From NCBI GenBank assembly GCA_017591395.1, contig WEDG01004226.1, forward strand, positions 1-64,000: 64,000 nucleotides of DNA, given 5' to 3'. Each line of letters begins with the position of its first letter. Positions within the stretch are counted from its first letter, which is position 1. Positions 57,301 through 64,000 of the stretch are shown here, piece by piece. The position numbers and the translations under genes are program-made. The stretch comes from Schistocephalus solidus. Taxonomy: Eukaryota; Platyhelminthes; Cestoda; Diphyllobothriidea; Diphyllobothriidae. Under the pieces are notes generated by a model, which did not search any database, was not told the origin of the DNA, and worked only from the letters and a program-made list of their open reading frames with translations.

Positions 57301-60300
57301 AATCTGCCACACAGCTGCTCCCCACTTCTACTGGGTCCTGATTACAAAATATCCGCGTTGAAGTCGCACGCCGGCTATTCCTATCGGGTTTCGCCCGCTA
57401 GTCTAGGCGGTTAATGGGACGGAGTCGCTACCCTCAGCACAGGTTCGTGCAACTACAGGTGGCAGTTTTGTAACATCTGAGGTCCGAATAAAGTATCGCT
57501 TCATACGGTGACATCCGTTTACTGGGCGCCACATGCAAATCTAGTGTCACCATGCCTACTTTCATCTAAACTTCTGTTCTCTGAGCGTCAGGTCTCGTCA
57601 TTTCGGCTGAGCACAGTTTATATCCCCTAGTCACCAGAGATACATGCGCCCTTCTTTTCTCATGTGTCTTCTCTTGGTACTTCAGGGAATCTGGTTCTGT
57701 TGAACTGCGCCGCTCGTGGCTTTTGCCCCTCCTCGCACGGGCCCGACCCTCACGTCCCTGCAGTTTGGCCTTTTTCTTCACAACCCTTCTGCCGCTGGCG
57801 GATCGTGGTGTGGCAGTGTCTAAGGCGGCTGCTGCCAACAAGTTCTCTCGAAAAATGGGTGCTAGCAGTGGTGGCTCAAGAAAATTTGTGCCACTTTCGG
57901 CCATTCTGAACTCTGGTTTAATTCTAGCTCGTCAGATCTGGGAAGTTCTACTTACTTTCACCCGAAAGCCGCCCTCCCGATGGTCTGACCTAGTTGACTC
58001 CGGTCTGGGTGGTCGACTCGTGAACGGTCTGATCAACTCGAAGGCCGTGCGCCCGATCATCTTGTCGGCTCTGAGGCGCTTAGTTTCGTTCGCAAACACT
58101 GATGGTAAGGTTACTCTCCTCGAACGCAATCAAAATTCTTGCTCCTATAAACATTTTCTTCTATGACAGGAAATATTATGATCATTCTTATGCTTCTGTG
58201 GTGCATAACTGTCTTCTTCGTGACACTCAGAAGTCACCATGTTGGCTCCCATTTTTCAAGGTAGTATTTCATTACTTTAAATGTGACCCGCGGACTCGTG
58301 CTTAAAACTGGTGACTCAAAACTTTCCTATGATAGAAAACAGGCAATTTGTGTGAGCAAGAGTGATAGAAATTCAGTACTTACTAGTAGAGATAATTCAT
58401 GCGTGATATTCGTTGCTGTTGGAAGGCATGCCCGATGTGCCTGAGGATCCCTTCTCAGACTGCGTTACAGTTGGACACTGATTTGTGGGCATCTGCGTCG
58501 AACAGTTTGTTGAGATATTTGTTACTGTGATAAAACTAACTCGATGACCTAAAGACTCCTCTATTTTCGTAGCATATTAGTTTTTTTTAAAGAAATGTTA
58601 AGACGTGGAAGATAAATGCGAAAGCTTGTATGACCCAGTACTTGATGGGATCGCACTGACTCATTTGGGATTTCCGTCTTTAAATATGAAGCTTTGATCA
58701 TGAAATACCCATTTCAAGTCATAGGGATTGCGGTCTGTTTATTTTTGTATGCCACCCATCCCTCCGAAAGCTCTATCCTCTCCACCCGGGTCGCTCTTTT
58801 GTTTCGAGATTTGAATACTAAATAAAACTTACTTTAACTTTGTTTAGTGTTAATTTCCATCAGTCTGTGACGCCTCACCGTAATCATCGCGTCAGCTCGC
58901 AAGATACCGATCAAGGTTACTTGGTTCATATTGTGATTGCAGTGTTAAATTAAGTTTGCTGAAGATCCACCGAGTGGGCATAAAATCGATAGACTCAAGC
59001 CAGACATTTTCTGCTGAAAGATAGATTGAAACTTGTGGTGGTACCAGCGGTAGCAATATCATAAATGTTTCGCTTTTTTCATAGGAACTATCGCCGCCAC
59101 TCACAAAGCGCCAAGTATTCTTAACTTACTTGACCGCAAACAAATAAACATCCATTTCTTTGCACTACCATTTGGGCATTACGCATATTATCGCTCGTAC
59201 GCGAAGCAGACATTTTTTTCCTCATCTGCTGAACCGATTCGTCTTACGTCGGCTACTAAAGATCAATTTTACCCCAAGTGCAACATTTTCCCGACAAGGT
59301 TGCCTTTATTGGGTGCATTTATACGTTTTCTTCGATTTATCCTCTTCCCCGTCGCCTTTCCCATCAGAGGCCATAAAAGTCATGCGTGTTGGTGCCAGGC
59401 AAATGATACCCAGCATCCTCTCACTTTACGAGGAGCAGGAGTCAACTAACGATCAGCAACTGAAACAACAGCTGCGTGCCGCCCTGATCGCCTTTTTCCC
59501 CCTGCTTGGTTCGAAGGTAATGTTCTGTTCGCTCCTTTTTCATCCTCTGATGATCTTTATCATTTTCCAAAGATGTTTATTCCAACAAAATTCTGACTTC
59601 TTTGTGACTGACAGAAATTTTAATTCCGTCCATTTCAGATGCTTTCCATGCCATCCGAAATGGCTTTTCAAAAGTTGAAATCAACTGGAAGGTAAACATT
59701 TTGTACTTCGACTATGATAGATAAATAATCATTTACTCCTTTGACTCAATTAAGAAAACTCGGCGGCCTCGGTGAGATTCGAACCCATGGCCGCAAGGAG
59801 AAGGCTTTAATACAGCCAACACTAAACACCTAAGCTCCTGCAGTAGGCTAGGCGGGTAACTTTACCCAAGTGCGATTAAACTCAGAGCTCCCGGTGGGGC
59901 CTCGTAGCTCAGGTGGTTAAAACATTGGCTGGACTGAAGCCTTCCCCTTGCTGTCGTGGGTTCGATTCTCACCGAGGCCGCTGAGCTTTGCACAACTGGG
60001 TCAAATGAATAATTAAACTATGCCAAAACCCTCCTATAAATAATGGATCAGTTTTTCGTCGATTATAAATTTTCGTGTCCACGTGTTTTGCTACTAATCG
60101 CCATTTCCTGCGATCCCTCTCCCCGCTATATGTAAGTTCACTTCACTGGGTTGACCGTCCCAATGAGCGACTTGTTTAGACGACGTTAAAACTCATTATT
60201 TTGATTAGAAGATATGCATCTCAGGGAAAAGGGCCAGCTGAGTAGTTGGTTACTCTGAAATTTCGGGGTGGTTCTCGATAAATGCCAGGAATATTGGGAA

Positions 60301-63300
60301 AACTAGGAGACAATTCACAAATGAAAATGACCGATCAGCAGCGCCCATCTGTCTGCCAAAGGCTATATCGACTCGTTACGACCGTAAATCATGGGAGCTA
60401 TGTGAGTTCTTTAGTTTGACCATGTGGGCGAAGGGAGATGGAACGTCGTCACTTGATTTATTCATGACTGGACTCTCACGCTTCGATTCACCCTTGCACA
60501 GTTTTGCTCCCGGTTCGCCCAGCTTTTACTTTGGTGGCAAGGTGTGAAAAGAAACTCGTACTGATAGATTAACCATTCCTGTAGTTAACTATTCTTTCTC
60601 ACTGCCCATTTTCACGCAAGTTTAGTCTGCAAATCAGTAAGATAGCTGGTCATCGATCAACTTCGTAGGGTTCATTTTAGGGCCTTTTTTGTTGCTGCTA
60701 ACGGCGTAACTTTTATCCTCGTTGTCGTCACTCATTCCTTCAGAGGATATTTAACCTTGAATTTATGTCGTCTGCCCGTCTTTAATTGTTGAAATTTATT
60801 TCGTTATGCTGTAGACCCATCTACATGGAAATATTACAATTGGTAATACCACACCTTGCGGAGGAAAACATCAAGTCACTACTGCTTGGCTTAGAGGTTT
60901 ACTTGACCGTAGGTTTACCTGTTCAGATTTTATAAAATCTTACAGTTGCTCCTATTTCCTTTTTCAAGGCCTGTATTTTAACTATTGCTTCACGCTCTAT
61001 TCCTTCGAATAACTATTATATTCCTTTCATTAAAAAAAGGGGAGTTGAAGGTAAGTCGACAAAAGTAGGTGCGCCCAGACAGCGCTGGCGACTTCCGGTC
61101 GGAATACGTGCATTTTCGGCCCTATCTGCTCTACTAGCTGGCGTATCCGCTATCGTCCTCCTTTTTACCTCTCCAGCAATATTCAAGGCTAAACCACCTT
61201 CATTCTTTAAAAAGGGAAGGAGACTGGGTAATAACTTAATAAAATCGTTCAGTCGTTATCCAGACTTTACCAGCACTGGGCATCTGCGGAATCAGCAATA
61301 TTTCGATCTGCAGTCGGAATACATCACTGAACGCCAGTTCTATGCTGCCGAGTATTTCTAGCAGTAGCAAACGGGAAGTAGGTTCTTTGCCCAACGGACA
61401 GAGCCCTCGACTAAACTGCTCGACGATAAGCTAGCTCAGACTCAAATTTTAGGTCTTGACGCCTGGGGTCGTGCTGTTCACTGCGAATAAGCCCGAATTG
61501 ACTTGTGTCGTCTCTTTTTTTTCCGGAAAGATTTTAAATCATTAAAATATAATTATTGCCTTATAATGACAGACTGATGCCTTGGCCTTTAAGCATCGGG
61601 TCAGTAACTGCGGTTCCTGAAATCATTTTTTCATCTAGAATAATTAATTGTCTATGAATATTTTACATTAGGCCATGTTTATTGGCTAATTTTTCGGCAC
61701 TTTGAACCCTCTCATACAGCTGTTTCAGATGTTATTGAAACCTACCTCACATAAAGCGTTAATACAATTTGAATTAGGCTCATCCTCCTCAAATTGCTTG
61801 CTATGTCTGATCGACTGGAAAATATGTCGATTGTCGGGTAGGCCGTTTCGTGTTCGGTATACCCAACCTAAATCTAAAATTACTTGACTGATTTTTTTTT
61901 GCAGTCGGAAAAAACGTTCCCTGCTCTAAAGAAACCGTCGTACCGCGTTTTGGAGGCCGTCCTTTCATCAAGTCAGCCAGAGGCTGAGATGTTTGTTCGG
62001 CACAATCTCACAAGCCTCATCTCTCTGATGTGCAAAACAGCCCCTAAGACGAGTTTTCCGACCACTCAACCACGAAACCTGATGTTCTCTGTTCCAACAT
62101 GGCTGAACTGACAGTCTCGACTAAACCTTTGCATAAATCTGCCAAGGCAAGCGGTATCACCCCCTGGAAGTCTCGTCTGCGCATCCTCCGCTGCCTTCTC
62201 CGTGCTTTGACCATCGAGCTGTCTGCCGTAGAGGACTTGCCGAAGACCACAATTGCGCCGGAAATTGAAGTTTTTATCAACATTTTTCTCCCCGAAGTAA
62301 ATAAACTTGCATACGCTCCCGTATGGGCTGCGCCTGTTTTTTAAGGTCTGCAAATGTGACCGTAAAATGTGTTTTCTTAACTTTTGGCCACATTCTCCAG
62401 GTCCTTCCCCAGTTCAATCACCTGAACAATATGGTGCGAATTCTGGCCGGTCGTCTTCTGGTAGACATGGTGCGCGCCTGTGCGGGACTCTCTCTGGCGG
62501 ACGAACGTGTTACAGCTGTCTTCGGTTCAAGGCACATTAGTTCTGGTATCTCCGATTGCGGCACGCTCGCAGTCTCAAAGCTGGAGGCAGATGATGACGA
62601 GGATGCCTCTTCCTATGCTGCCTCCCACGCACCAACAGAGATTACCTCCATTAATAGTGCCATGACCATTGCTGGCATGGACCCTGCTCTCGCTACGAAG
62701 GTGCGCTCGAATTTTTTTCTCACAGACATAAAAACGTCCGCGTCGATGTGTAAGGTTCTGTTTCCGGAACATATCGAGTCGTCACTCCCATTCCACGGAA
62801 AATGTTGCAGTCTGTCCACGGACCTGCTTGTCTCATTCCAATCGTTAAGATTACAACCTATTTGTTAGTCTGTCCCGTAATGTCTTGGTTAATCCTGATC
62901 TGTCTTTAAAGTGTGCAAAATCTCAAATGAGGGACGTTCGCCGAGCTAGAGCATAATAGGAATGTTCTATTTTGATTTAGATCCTCTGCCTCTAGCCCTT
63001 TACTTGTGGTCGTATTTCAGCGACTAGTCAGTTATCGAGAATTATTACCTGCAAAGAGTAGGTAGAATGAACGACCCAATTCTAGTTTCCTTTTTATTCG
63101 CTGTCAATCAGCCGCACTATAGGCCCAGTATTAACCAGGATCTCACGCTCTGTCGAATGCGATCAGAACATTCCAAGTCATATCAGGGTAGTGTTTTTCC
63201 TTGTGACCTCGTTTGTAGTCCCTGTCTATTTCCGGTTTCTGGATATGATGGCATCGCCTGAAATGGCTTCATATTTGTCATTTTAGTGTCACTACGCATT

Positions 63301-64000
63301 TGGGCAAGAGTAGCACTATTAGCAAATTTAAATCGCGTTCTCGCGAAAGTTCATTTCATTTCTATTCCAGTTAAACATCGTTCCAACGTTTAGTCCAATA
63401 ACGGATTGCCAAGTGGTGAGATAACTTAGTCCTCCTGCATACCGGGATGGGGTTGCACTTGCTCCGTAATGTCACTTTTTGTGGTAACTCTTCAATAAAG
63501 TATCCGAGACCCTCCGCCCCGCACCGCCCCCTAAAAGCATGATTTTTGTTCCCATGGATGCCGGCACCCGAATACGGGCTATTTGACTTTTTCAGCCGCT
63601 GGACCCACGTTCCTTCACAGGACGGTTATGGAAAGCAAGTGAGGCAGATGGATGGCAGTCAGCCTTATTAGGCTAAAATTAACGCAGAAGACGGTAGTTG
63701 CCCGCGTCGCTTACGTCGGACAAATTACCGACTGTTGAAATCGCTTCAATTCGTGCGTCTTACTGCTAGTATCAGTAATTTCGCCAATTCCATGTTGTTA
63801 TTACATCTCCCCCTCTCCTTCAGGTGTGTTCTGCGCTTCAGACCGTCCTCACGCGTCTGTGGCCCTCCATTCTTGAATTGTCTAACGATCAACTGAAGCA
63901 GTCGTCCGTTTATGCCACCCAGTTGATTGCAATTAGCAAGTCTGTTATCAGAGTCCTCGGTGACACCTTCCTTCGGCGTGCATTGTTGACTAACCTCGAC
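47568..64000 (+). CDS. RRP12: RRP12-like protein gene (HEAT-repeat ribosome-biogenesis factor), partial
   Basis: Fifteen exons on the plus strand: 47568-47791, 47825-47898, 47929-48285, 51803-51959, 52122-52508, 55856-56135, 56204-56264, 57686-58104, 59368-59516, 59640-59692, 60815-60908, 61905-62052, 62115-62296, 62401-62700 and 63824-64000 (continuing). All splice phases agree. The joined protein is collinear with animal RRP12, for example CSNPTF and EYYAAL in exon 1, SESSKTL in exon 3, LRRSWLLPLL with FFFTTLLPLAD in exon 8, and KKPSYRVLEAVL in exon 12. RRP12 is a HEAT-repeat nucleolar/nuclear protein needed for pre-rRNA maturation and export of pre-40S and pre-60S particles. The N-terminal roughly 100 residues are not found in the window, and the C-terminal third lies beyond it. 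No inactivating change is evident once the mini-introns are removed. Confidence 0.9.
47792..47824 (+). other. 33-nt mini-intron of RRP12
   Basis: GTAAATAAC...CTTTCTTAG, with a pyrimidine-rich 3' end. Read through, it keeps frame but adds 11 residues and a TAG stop. Removed, it joins AEYYAAL to LSLLNTDSS, which restores the spacing seen in human RRP12 (about 16 residues between AAL and AYLL; 14 here). Confidence 0.8.
47825..47898 (+). CDS. RRP12: RRP12 exon 2
   Basis: 74 nt encoding LSLLNTDSSTKSAEAYLLRL plus IICKA. AYLLRLIICKA corresponds to AYLLNLVLKRV in the human protein. It ends after two bases of a codon at a GTAAGT donor. Confidence 0.85.
47899..47928 (+). other. 30-nt mini-intron of RRP12
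   Basis: GTAAGTATTTG...CTTTCCTAG, 30 nt, with a consensus donor and a pyrimidine-rich acceptor. Its removal joins IICKA to VPVSLLRKTCSESSK in the correct frame, which matches human VLKRVPSPVLIKKFSDTSK residue by residue. Confidence 0.8.
47929..48285 (+). CDS. RRP12: RRP12 exon 3
   Basis: It encodes VPVSLLRKTCSESSKTLTNV, then KSTLLALGRVLAAQSSDSW, then FLQFVDHENPTIRKTCQTAV. These are typical HEAT-repeat helices; the last corresponds to HPKPKIRKAAQHGV of the human protein. The donor is CGAAA|GTAAGT, phase 2, in agreement with the acceptor at 51802. Confidence 0.88.
48286..49705. other. Intron sequence without recognised elements
   Basis: The first 1.4 kb of the 3.5-kb intron after exon 3. No repeat shared with other parts of the window, no coding motif and no RNA gene were recognised. 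The rest of this intron holds a SINE and a Penelope-like element. Confidence 0.4.
49706..49981 (+). mobile_element. tRNA-derived SINE, head type 1
   Basis: The tRNA-like head has an A-box region GGCGCAGTGGGTAGAGCG (49719-49736) and a B box GAGTTCGAGGCTC. It is followed by a body GGCTGATGACGGCTAATAAG, CCAGAAATGGCCATTCCAGT and CTCCCTTGTCTTTGTCGG. The body is shared with the SINEs at 53636-54122, whose tRNA head differs. The element ends against an AT microsatellite. It lies in an RRP12 intron in the gene's orientation. Confidence 0.75.
49982..50003. repeat. (AT)n microsatellite
   Basis: About 11 AT units between the SINE 3' end and the 3' end of a minus-strand Penelope-like element. It may be the tail or target of either. 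Confidence 0.9.
50018..50085 (-). ncRNA. Candidate hammerhead ribozyme in Penelope-like element 2
   Basis: On the minus strand: CTGACGA (rc of 50072-50078) fits the CUGANGA core. A hairpin with a GTTGG/CCAAC stem follows as stem II, then GAAA (rc of 50048-50051), then a CGAGT/ACTCG hairpin as stem III, and a UH-type site before TCCGA, which can pair partly with TCTGA just upstream of the core (stem I). Stem I is weak, with a mismatch. Hammerhead motifs are known in Penelope-like elements generally. Fold inferred by eye. Confidence 0.45.
50390..50838 (-). pseudogene. Penelope-like GIY-YIG endonuclease domain
   Basis: Minus-strand frame: TNLIYRIPCENCSSAYVGHT, then GRQLGTRINEHKLAIRR, then SLVFAHAVDCDHRFNW, then REFLEA-stop-HSNTNSTNRHIDL. 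The LIYRIPC...YVGHT pair is the GIY-YIG motif with the CC-type spacing of Penelope elements. GTR.NEH supplies the catalytic region, and the FLEA.HS block is the usual C-terminal signature, where Trp is replaced by a TGA stop here. Confidence 0.85.
50842..51348 (-). pseudogene. Penelope-like RT C-terminal part and linker
   Basis: An open stretch of 168 codons: WLRYVDDTFVIMK (YVDD, catalytic aspartates), FPAIQFTREEATRNILPFLD (typical Penelope block), ILNYDSNHPANHKRSCVRTL, then ELAYLYRLFRLNGYPVSFVK. The fingers and first catalytic aspartate are missing by truncation near 51365. A stop and frame change lie before the endonuclease. Confidence 0.85.
51803..51959 (+). CDS. RRP12: RRP12 exon 4
   Basis: It encodes ILRCLNLLKNALPLVPEKDI then CECALELTEIPNSL, equivalent to human TLHMLTLLKDLLPCFP. 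The acceptor is CTGTTTTAG; one base completes the codon split from exon 3; the donor is CTG|GTGAGT, phase 0. Confidence 0.82.
52122..52508 (+). CDS. RRP12: RRP12 exon 5
   Basis: 129 codons: VVKATFECLQAIFSGCAKED, then WLHCLRNGVAFLITLILNSA, then LRDIARDILLALFADQL. HEAT-like helices collinear with human VTACAMQAFHSLF to LTAATQSLKEILKE. The acceptor is AACATTTTCAG and the donor is TTG|GTAAGC, phase 0. Confidence 0.88.
52509..53573. other. AT-rich intron sequence
   Basis: The first kilobase of the intron after exon 5. No gene, RNA or repeat recognised before the long TA microsatellite. Confidence 0.4.
53574..53626. repeat. (TA)n microsatellite, about 26 units
   Basis: Uninterrupted TA dinucleotides directly left of an inverted SINE cluster. 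A target of this kind is also next to the SINE at 49706. Confidence 0.95.
53636..53885. mobile_element. Composite SINE: inverted head/body joined to a plus-strand 3' part
   Basis: 53636-53717 is the reverse complement of 53957-54036 (SINE body and head junction). From about 53730 the sequence switches to the plus-strand SINE 3' part (TCTTTGTCGGTTCCATTCC, then ATGCTACACGTCGCTTTGCG, then GAGCTCCAGGGCAC) and ends near 53885. The switch inside one SINE suggests inversion of a 5' part during or after insertion. Confidence 0.65.
53896..54122 (+). mobile_element. tRNA-derived SINE, head type 2
   Basis: Head: GTGGCTCAATGGTAGAGCG (A box, 53907-53925) and GGGTTCGAATCCC (B box). The D and T arms can form, but the acceptor stem is degenerate. 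Body: GGCTGATGACGGCTAATAAG, then CCAGAAATGGCCATTCCGGT, then TCTTTGTCGGTTCCATTCC, then a 3' part ending GAGCTCCAGGGCAC. The body is the same as in the SINE at 49706, but the head is from another tRNA type. Confidence 0.8.
54351..54390. repeat. (TA)n microsatellite, about 20 units
   Basis: Pure TA run within the intron after exon 5. Nearby 54170-54225 is also TA-rich but imperfect. Confidence 0.95.
54391..55855. other. Intron sequence without recognised elements
   Basis: About 1.5 kb before exon 6. A GC-richer block at 54620-55200 stands out from the AT-rich surroundings and could be an unrecognised repeat. No domain or RNA was identified. Confidence 0.4.
55856..56135 (+). CDS. RRP12: RRP12 exon 6
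   Basis: NTLLQHGELLDRRPRLLPEL, then REAWPHLLRITSQLFRIWPS, then ITSLIVHVASVRDALVDGAG. REAWPHLLRITSQLF corresponds to HAAWSSVLQLLCVFF in human RRP12. The acceptor is TTCTACTGTTTAG and the donor is ATCG|GTGTTT (weak), phase 1. Confidence 0.85.
56204..56264 (+). CDS. RRP12: RRP12 exon 7 (61 nt)
   Basis: A short exon encoding SWGIEFVLKDALPLHCLLD, the counterpart of human SMGPEVVLQAVPLEIDG. Two bases complete the exon 6 codon and two bases are left for exon 8. The donor GA|GTTGTA is weak, but the frame and protein alignment support it. The preceding intron is 68 nt. Confidence 0.75.
56265..57685. other. Intron with a possible solo LTR
   Basis: A 1.4-kb intron. The part 57040-57530 is GC-richer and has an AATAAA signal at 57488 followed by ACATCCGTTTACTGGGCGCC, which resembles an LTR end next to a primer-binding site. 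No retroviral-type coding region follows, so at best this is a solo or truncated LTR. Confidence 0.3.
57686..58104 (+). CDS. RRP12: RRP12 exon 8
   Basis: ESGSVELRRSWLLPLLARAR, then SLAFFFTTLLPLADRGVAVS, then IWEVLLTFTRKPPSRWSDLV, then VRPIILSALRRLVSFANT. The first two blocks match human LDFPRSWLLPVIRDH and LGFFTTYFLPLANTL almost directly, making this the most diagnostic exon. The acceptor is TTGGTACTTCAG and the donor is GATG|GTAAGG, phase 1. Confidence 0.92.
58105..59367. other. Intron sequence without recognised elements
   Basis: A 1.26-kb intron between exons 8 and 9. No repeat family of this window, no RNA and no coding motif were found. Confidence 0.4.
59368..59516 (+). CDS. RRP12: RRP12 exon 9
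   Basis: AIKVMRVGARQMIPSILSLY, then QQLKQQLRAALIAFFPLLGS, the counterpart of human FAKNFLPILFNLY and RAVLETIRTYLTI. The acceptor is TTTCCCATCAG and the donor is AAG|GTAATG, phase 0. Confidence 0.85.
59640..59692 (+). CDS. RRP12: RRP12 exon 10 (53 nt)
   Basis: It encodes MLSMPSEMAFQKLKSTG, the equivalent of human TQLVNSLLEKASEKV. The acceptor is TCCATTTCAG and the donor is GGAAG|GTAAAC, phase 2. Confidence 0.78.
59761..59860 (-). mobile_element. tRNA-derived SINE, head type 3, minus strand
   Basis: Reverse complement: GGAGCTTAGGTGTTTAG (A-box-like), ATGGGTTCGAATCTCACC (B box) and GAGGCCGCCGAG, followed by a GAGTCAAAGGAGTAAATGAT-type tail. It is homologous to the plus-strand copy 40 bp downstream, and the two form an inverted pair in an RRP12 intron. 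Confidence 0.65.
59898..60015 (+). mobile_element. tRNA-derived SINE, head type 3, plus strand (well-folded tRNA-like head)
   Basis: The head (about 59899-59979) starts GGCCTCGTAGCTCAGGTGG and ends CGAGGCC. The 7-bp acceptor stem GGCCTCG/CGAGGCC is perfect, and the T arm GTGGG-TTCGATT-CTCAC pairs fully (one G-T). The central part suggests a long variable arm, as in Leu/Ser-type tRNAs. A tail GCACAACTGGGTCAAATGAA is shared with the inverted copy, which argues for a SINE rather than a resident tRNA gene. Confidence 0.65.
60016..60814. other. Intron sequence without recognised elements
   Basis: About 0.8 kb between the SINE pair and exon 11. Nothing recognised. Confidence 0.4.
60815..60908 (+). 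CDS. RRP12: RRP12 exon 11
   Basis: PIYMEILQLVIPHLAEENIK, then SLLLGLEVYLT, the equivalent of human TRLSVLDLVVALAPCADEAA. The acceptor is TTATGCTGTAG and the donor is ACC|GTAGGT, phase 0. One base completes the codon split from exon 10. Confidence 0.8.
60909..61904. other. Intron sequence without recognised elements
   Basis: A 1-kb intron ending in a T-rich tract and GCAG. No repeat of the families seen here was recognised. Confidence 0.4.
61905..62052 (+). CDS. RRP12: RRP12 exon 12
   Basis: SEKTFPALKKPSYRVLEAVL, then EAEMFVRHNLTSLISLM, matching human VQKKAYRVLEEVC and LFVQSHLEDLKKTLL. The acceptor is TTTTTTTGCAG. The frame runs into a stop at 62106, so the exon must end earlier; a GTTTTC donor at 62053 (phase 1) gives the correct continuation. 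Confidence 0.85.
62115..62296 (+). CDS. RRP12: RRP12 exon 13
   Basis: SGITPWKSRLRILRCLLRAL, then APEIEVFINIFLPE, corresponding to human PAKRPRLKCLLHIVRKL and FITALIPEV. The preceding 62-nt intron (GTTTTC...TGACAG) is inferred from the frame change; the donor at 62297 (GAA|GTAAAT, phase 0) is good. Confidence 0.78.
62401..62700 (+). CDS. RRP12: RRP12 exon 14
   Basis: VLPQFNHLNNMVRILAGRLL, then VDMVRACAGLSLADERVTAV, the equivalent of human VGARKNAFALLVEMGHAFL. An acidic, low-complexity insert (LEADDDEDASSYAASHAPT) not seen in the human protein follows, then ALATK. The acceptor is CACATTCTCCAG and the donor is AAG|GTGCGC, phase 0. Confidence 0.82.
62701..63823. other. Intron sequence without recognised elements
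   Basis: The open frame of exon 14 continues to 62868, but without protein similarity, so it is taken as intron. Nothing else recognised. Confidence 0.4.
63824..64000 (+). CDS. RRP12: RRP12 exon 15 (probable, continues beyond the window)
   Basis: 59 open codons to the right edge: VCSALQTVLTRLWPSILELS, then SSVYATQLIAISKSVIRVLG, then RRALLTNLD. The two-helix pattern fits the human region YLVLIYPGLVGA to ILALTHLLFEFKG. The acceptor is CCCCCTCTCCTTCAG and phase 0 agrees with exon 14. Similarity is modest, so a different HEAT-repeat gene is not fully excluded. Confidence 0.6.
   Translation, partial: MCSALQTVLTRLWPSILELSNDQLKQSSVYATQLIAISKSVIRVLGDTFLRRALLTNLD

Noticed and set aside
59899..59979. 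Functional tRNA gene
   Set aside because: The acceptor and T arms are good, but the tail after the head is shared with an inverted neighbour, which indicates a SINE; the anticodon loop is not convincing.
62701..62868. Extension of RRP12 exon 14 to the stop at 62868
   Set aside because: The sequence after 62700 has no similarity to RRP12, and a phase-0 donor at 62701 fits the acceptor at 63823.

Overview
This window looks like a retroelement-dense animal genome, most likely a flatworm (tapeworm or fluke). The evidence is: no bacterial-type operons; many decayed CR1-group LINEs with APE endonuclease and reverse transcriptase (RT) domains; two Penelope-like elements with GIY-YIG endonuclease; tRNA-derived SINEs; and one spliced host gene with two very small introns (33 and 30 nt). 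The flatworm placement is an inference. Family letters A to F are labels made for this window, not database names.

Layout. From 1 to about 47.36 kb the sequence is almost entirely nested retroelements. CR1-like family A (3' tail of AAATTCT repeats) occurs at 1-187, 6487-9151, 15751-16129, 16874-17686, 17687-19729, 19735-21831 plus 30669-33460, 40125-43449 and 44930-47358. Family B/B2 (FADD-type RT, tails of short direct repeats) occurs at 188-930, 2246-5510, 5976-6486, 21832-30668, 34471-35440, 39546-40124 and 46253-46447. Family C occurs at 9152-12210, 13035-15490, 35441-37370 and 43450-44925. A non-autonomous retroposon, D, has three copies (1371-2077, 4261-5161, 16130-16873) and a tail fragment near 33.5 kb. 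A 467-bp terminal-inverted-repeat element (21083-21549) sits inside a family A copy. A Penelope-like element with a 652-bp tandem duplication lies at about 37.4-39.5 kb.

The clearest history is at 19.7-33.5 kb. A minus-strand family A element was split by a plus-strand family B element (B I), which was itself split at 24150/28495 by a second, full-length family B element (B II) flanked by a perfect 9-bp target-site duplication. Three family B copies carry different tRNA-like sequences in antisense orientation at their 5' ends. In B II this module lies inside the target-site duplication and is read into the start of ORF1.

From about 47.57 kb to the right edge the plus strand carries a multi-exon gene that I identify as RRP12, a HEAT-repeat nucleolar ribosome-biogenesis and pre-ribosome export factor. 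I reconstructed fifteen exons with consistent splice phase. They cover roughly residues 100 to 900 of the human protein; the N-terminal part is not found here and the C-terminal part lies beyond the window. Its introns hold tRNA-derived SINEs, TA microsatellites, a second Penelope-like element with a candidate hammerhead ribozyme, and a possible solo LTR.
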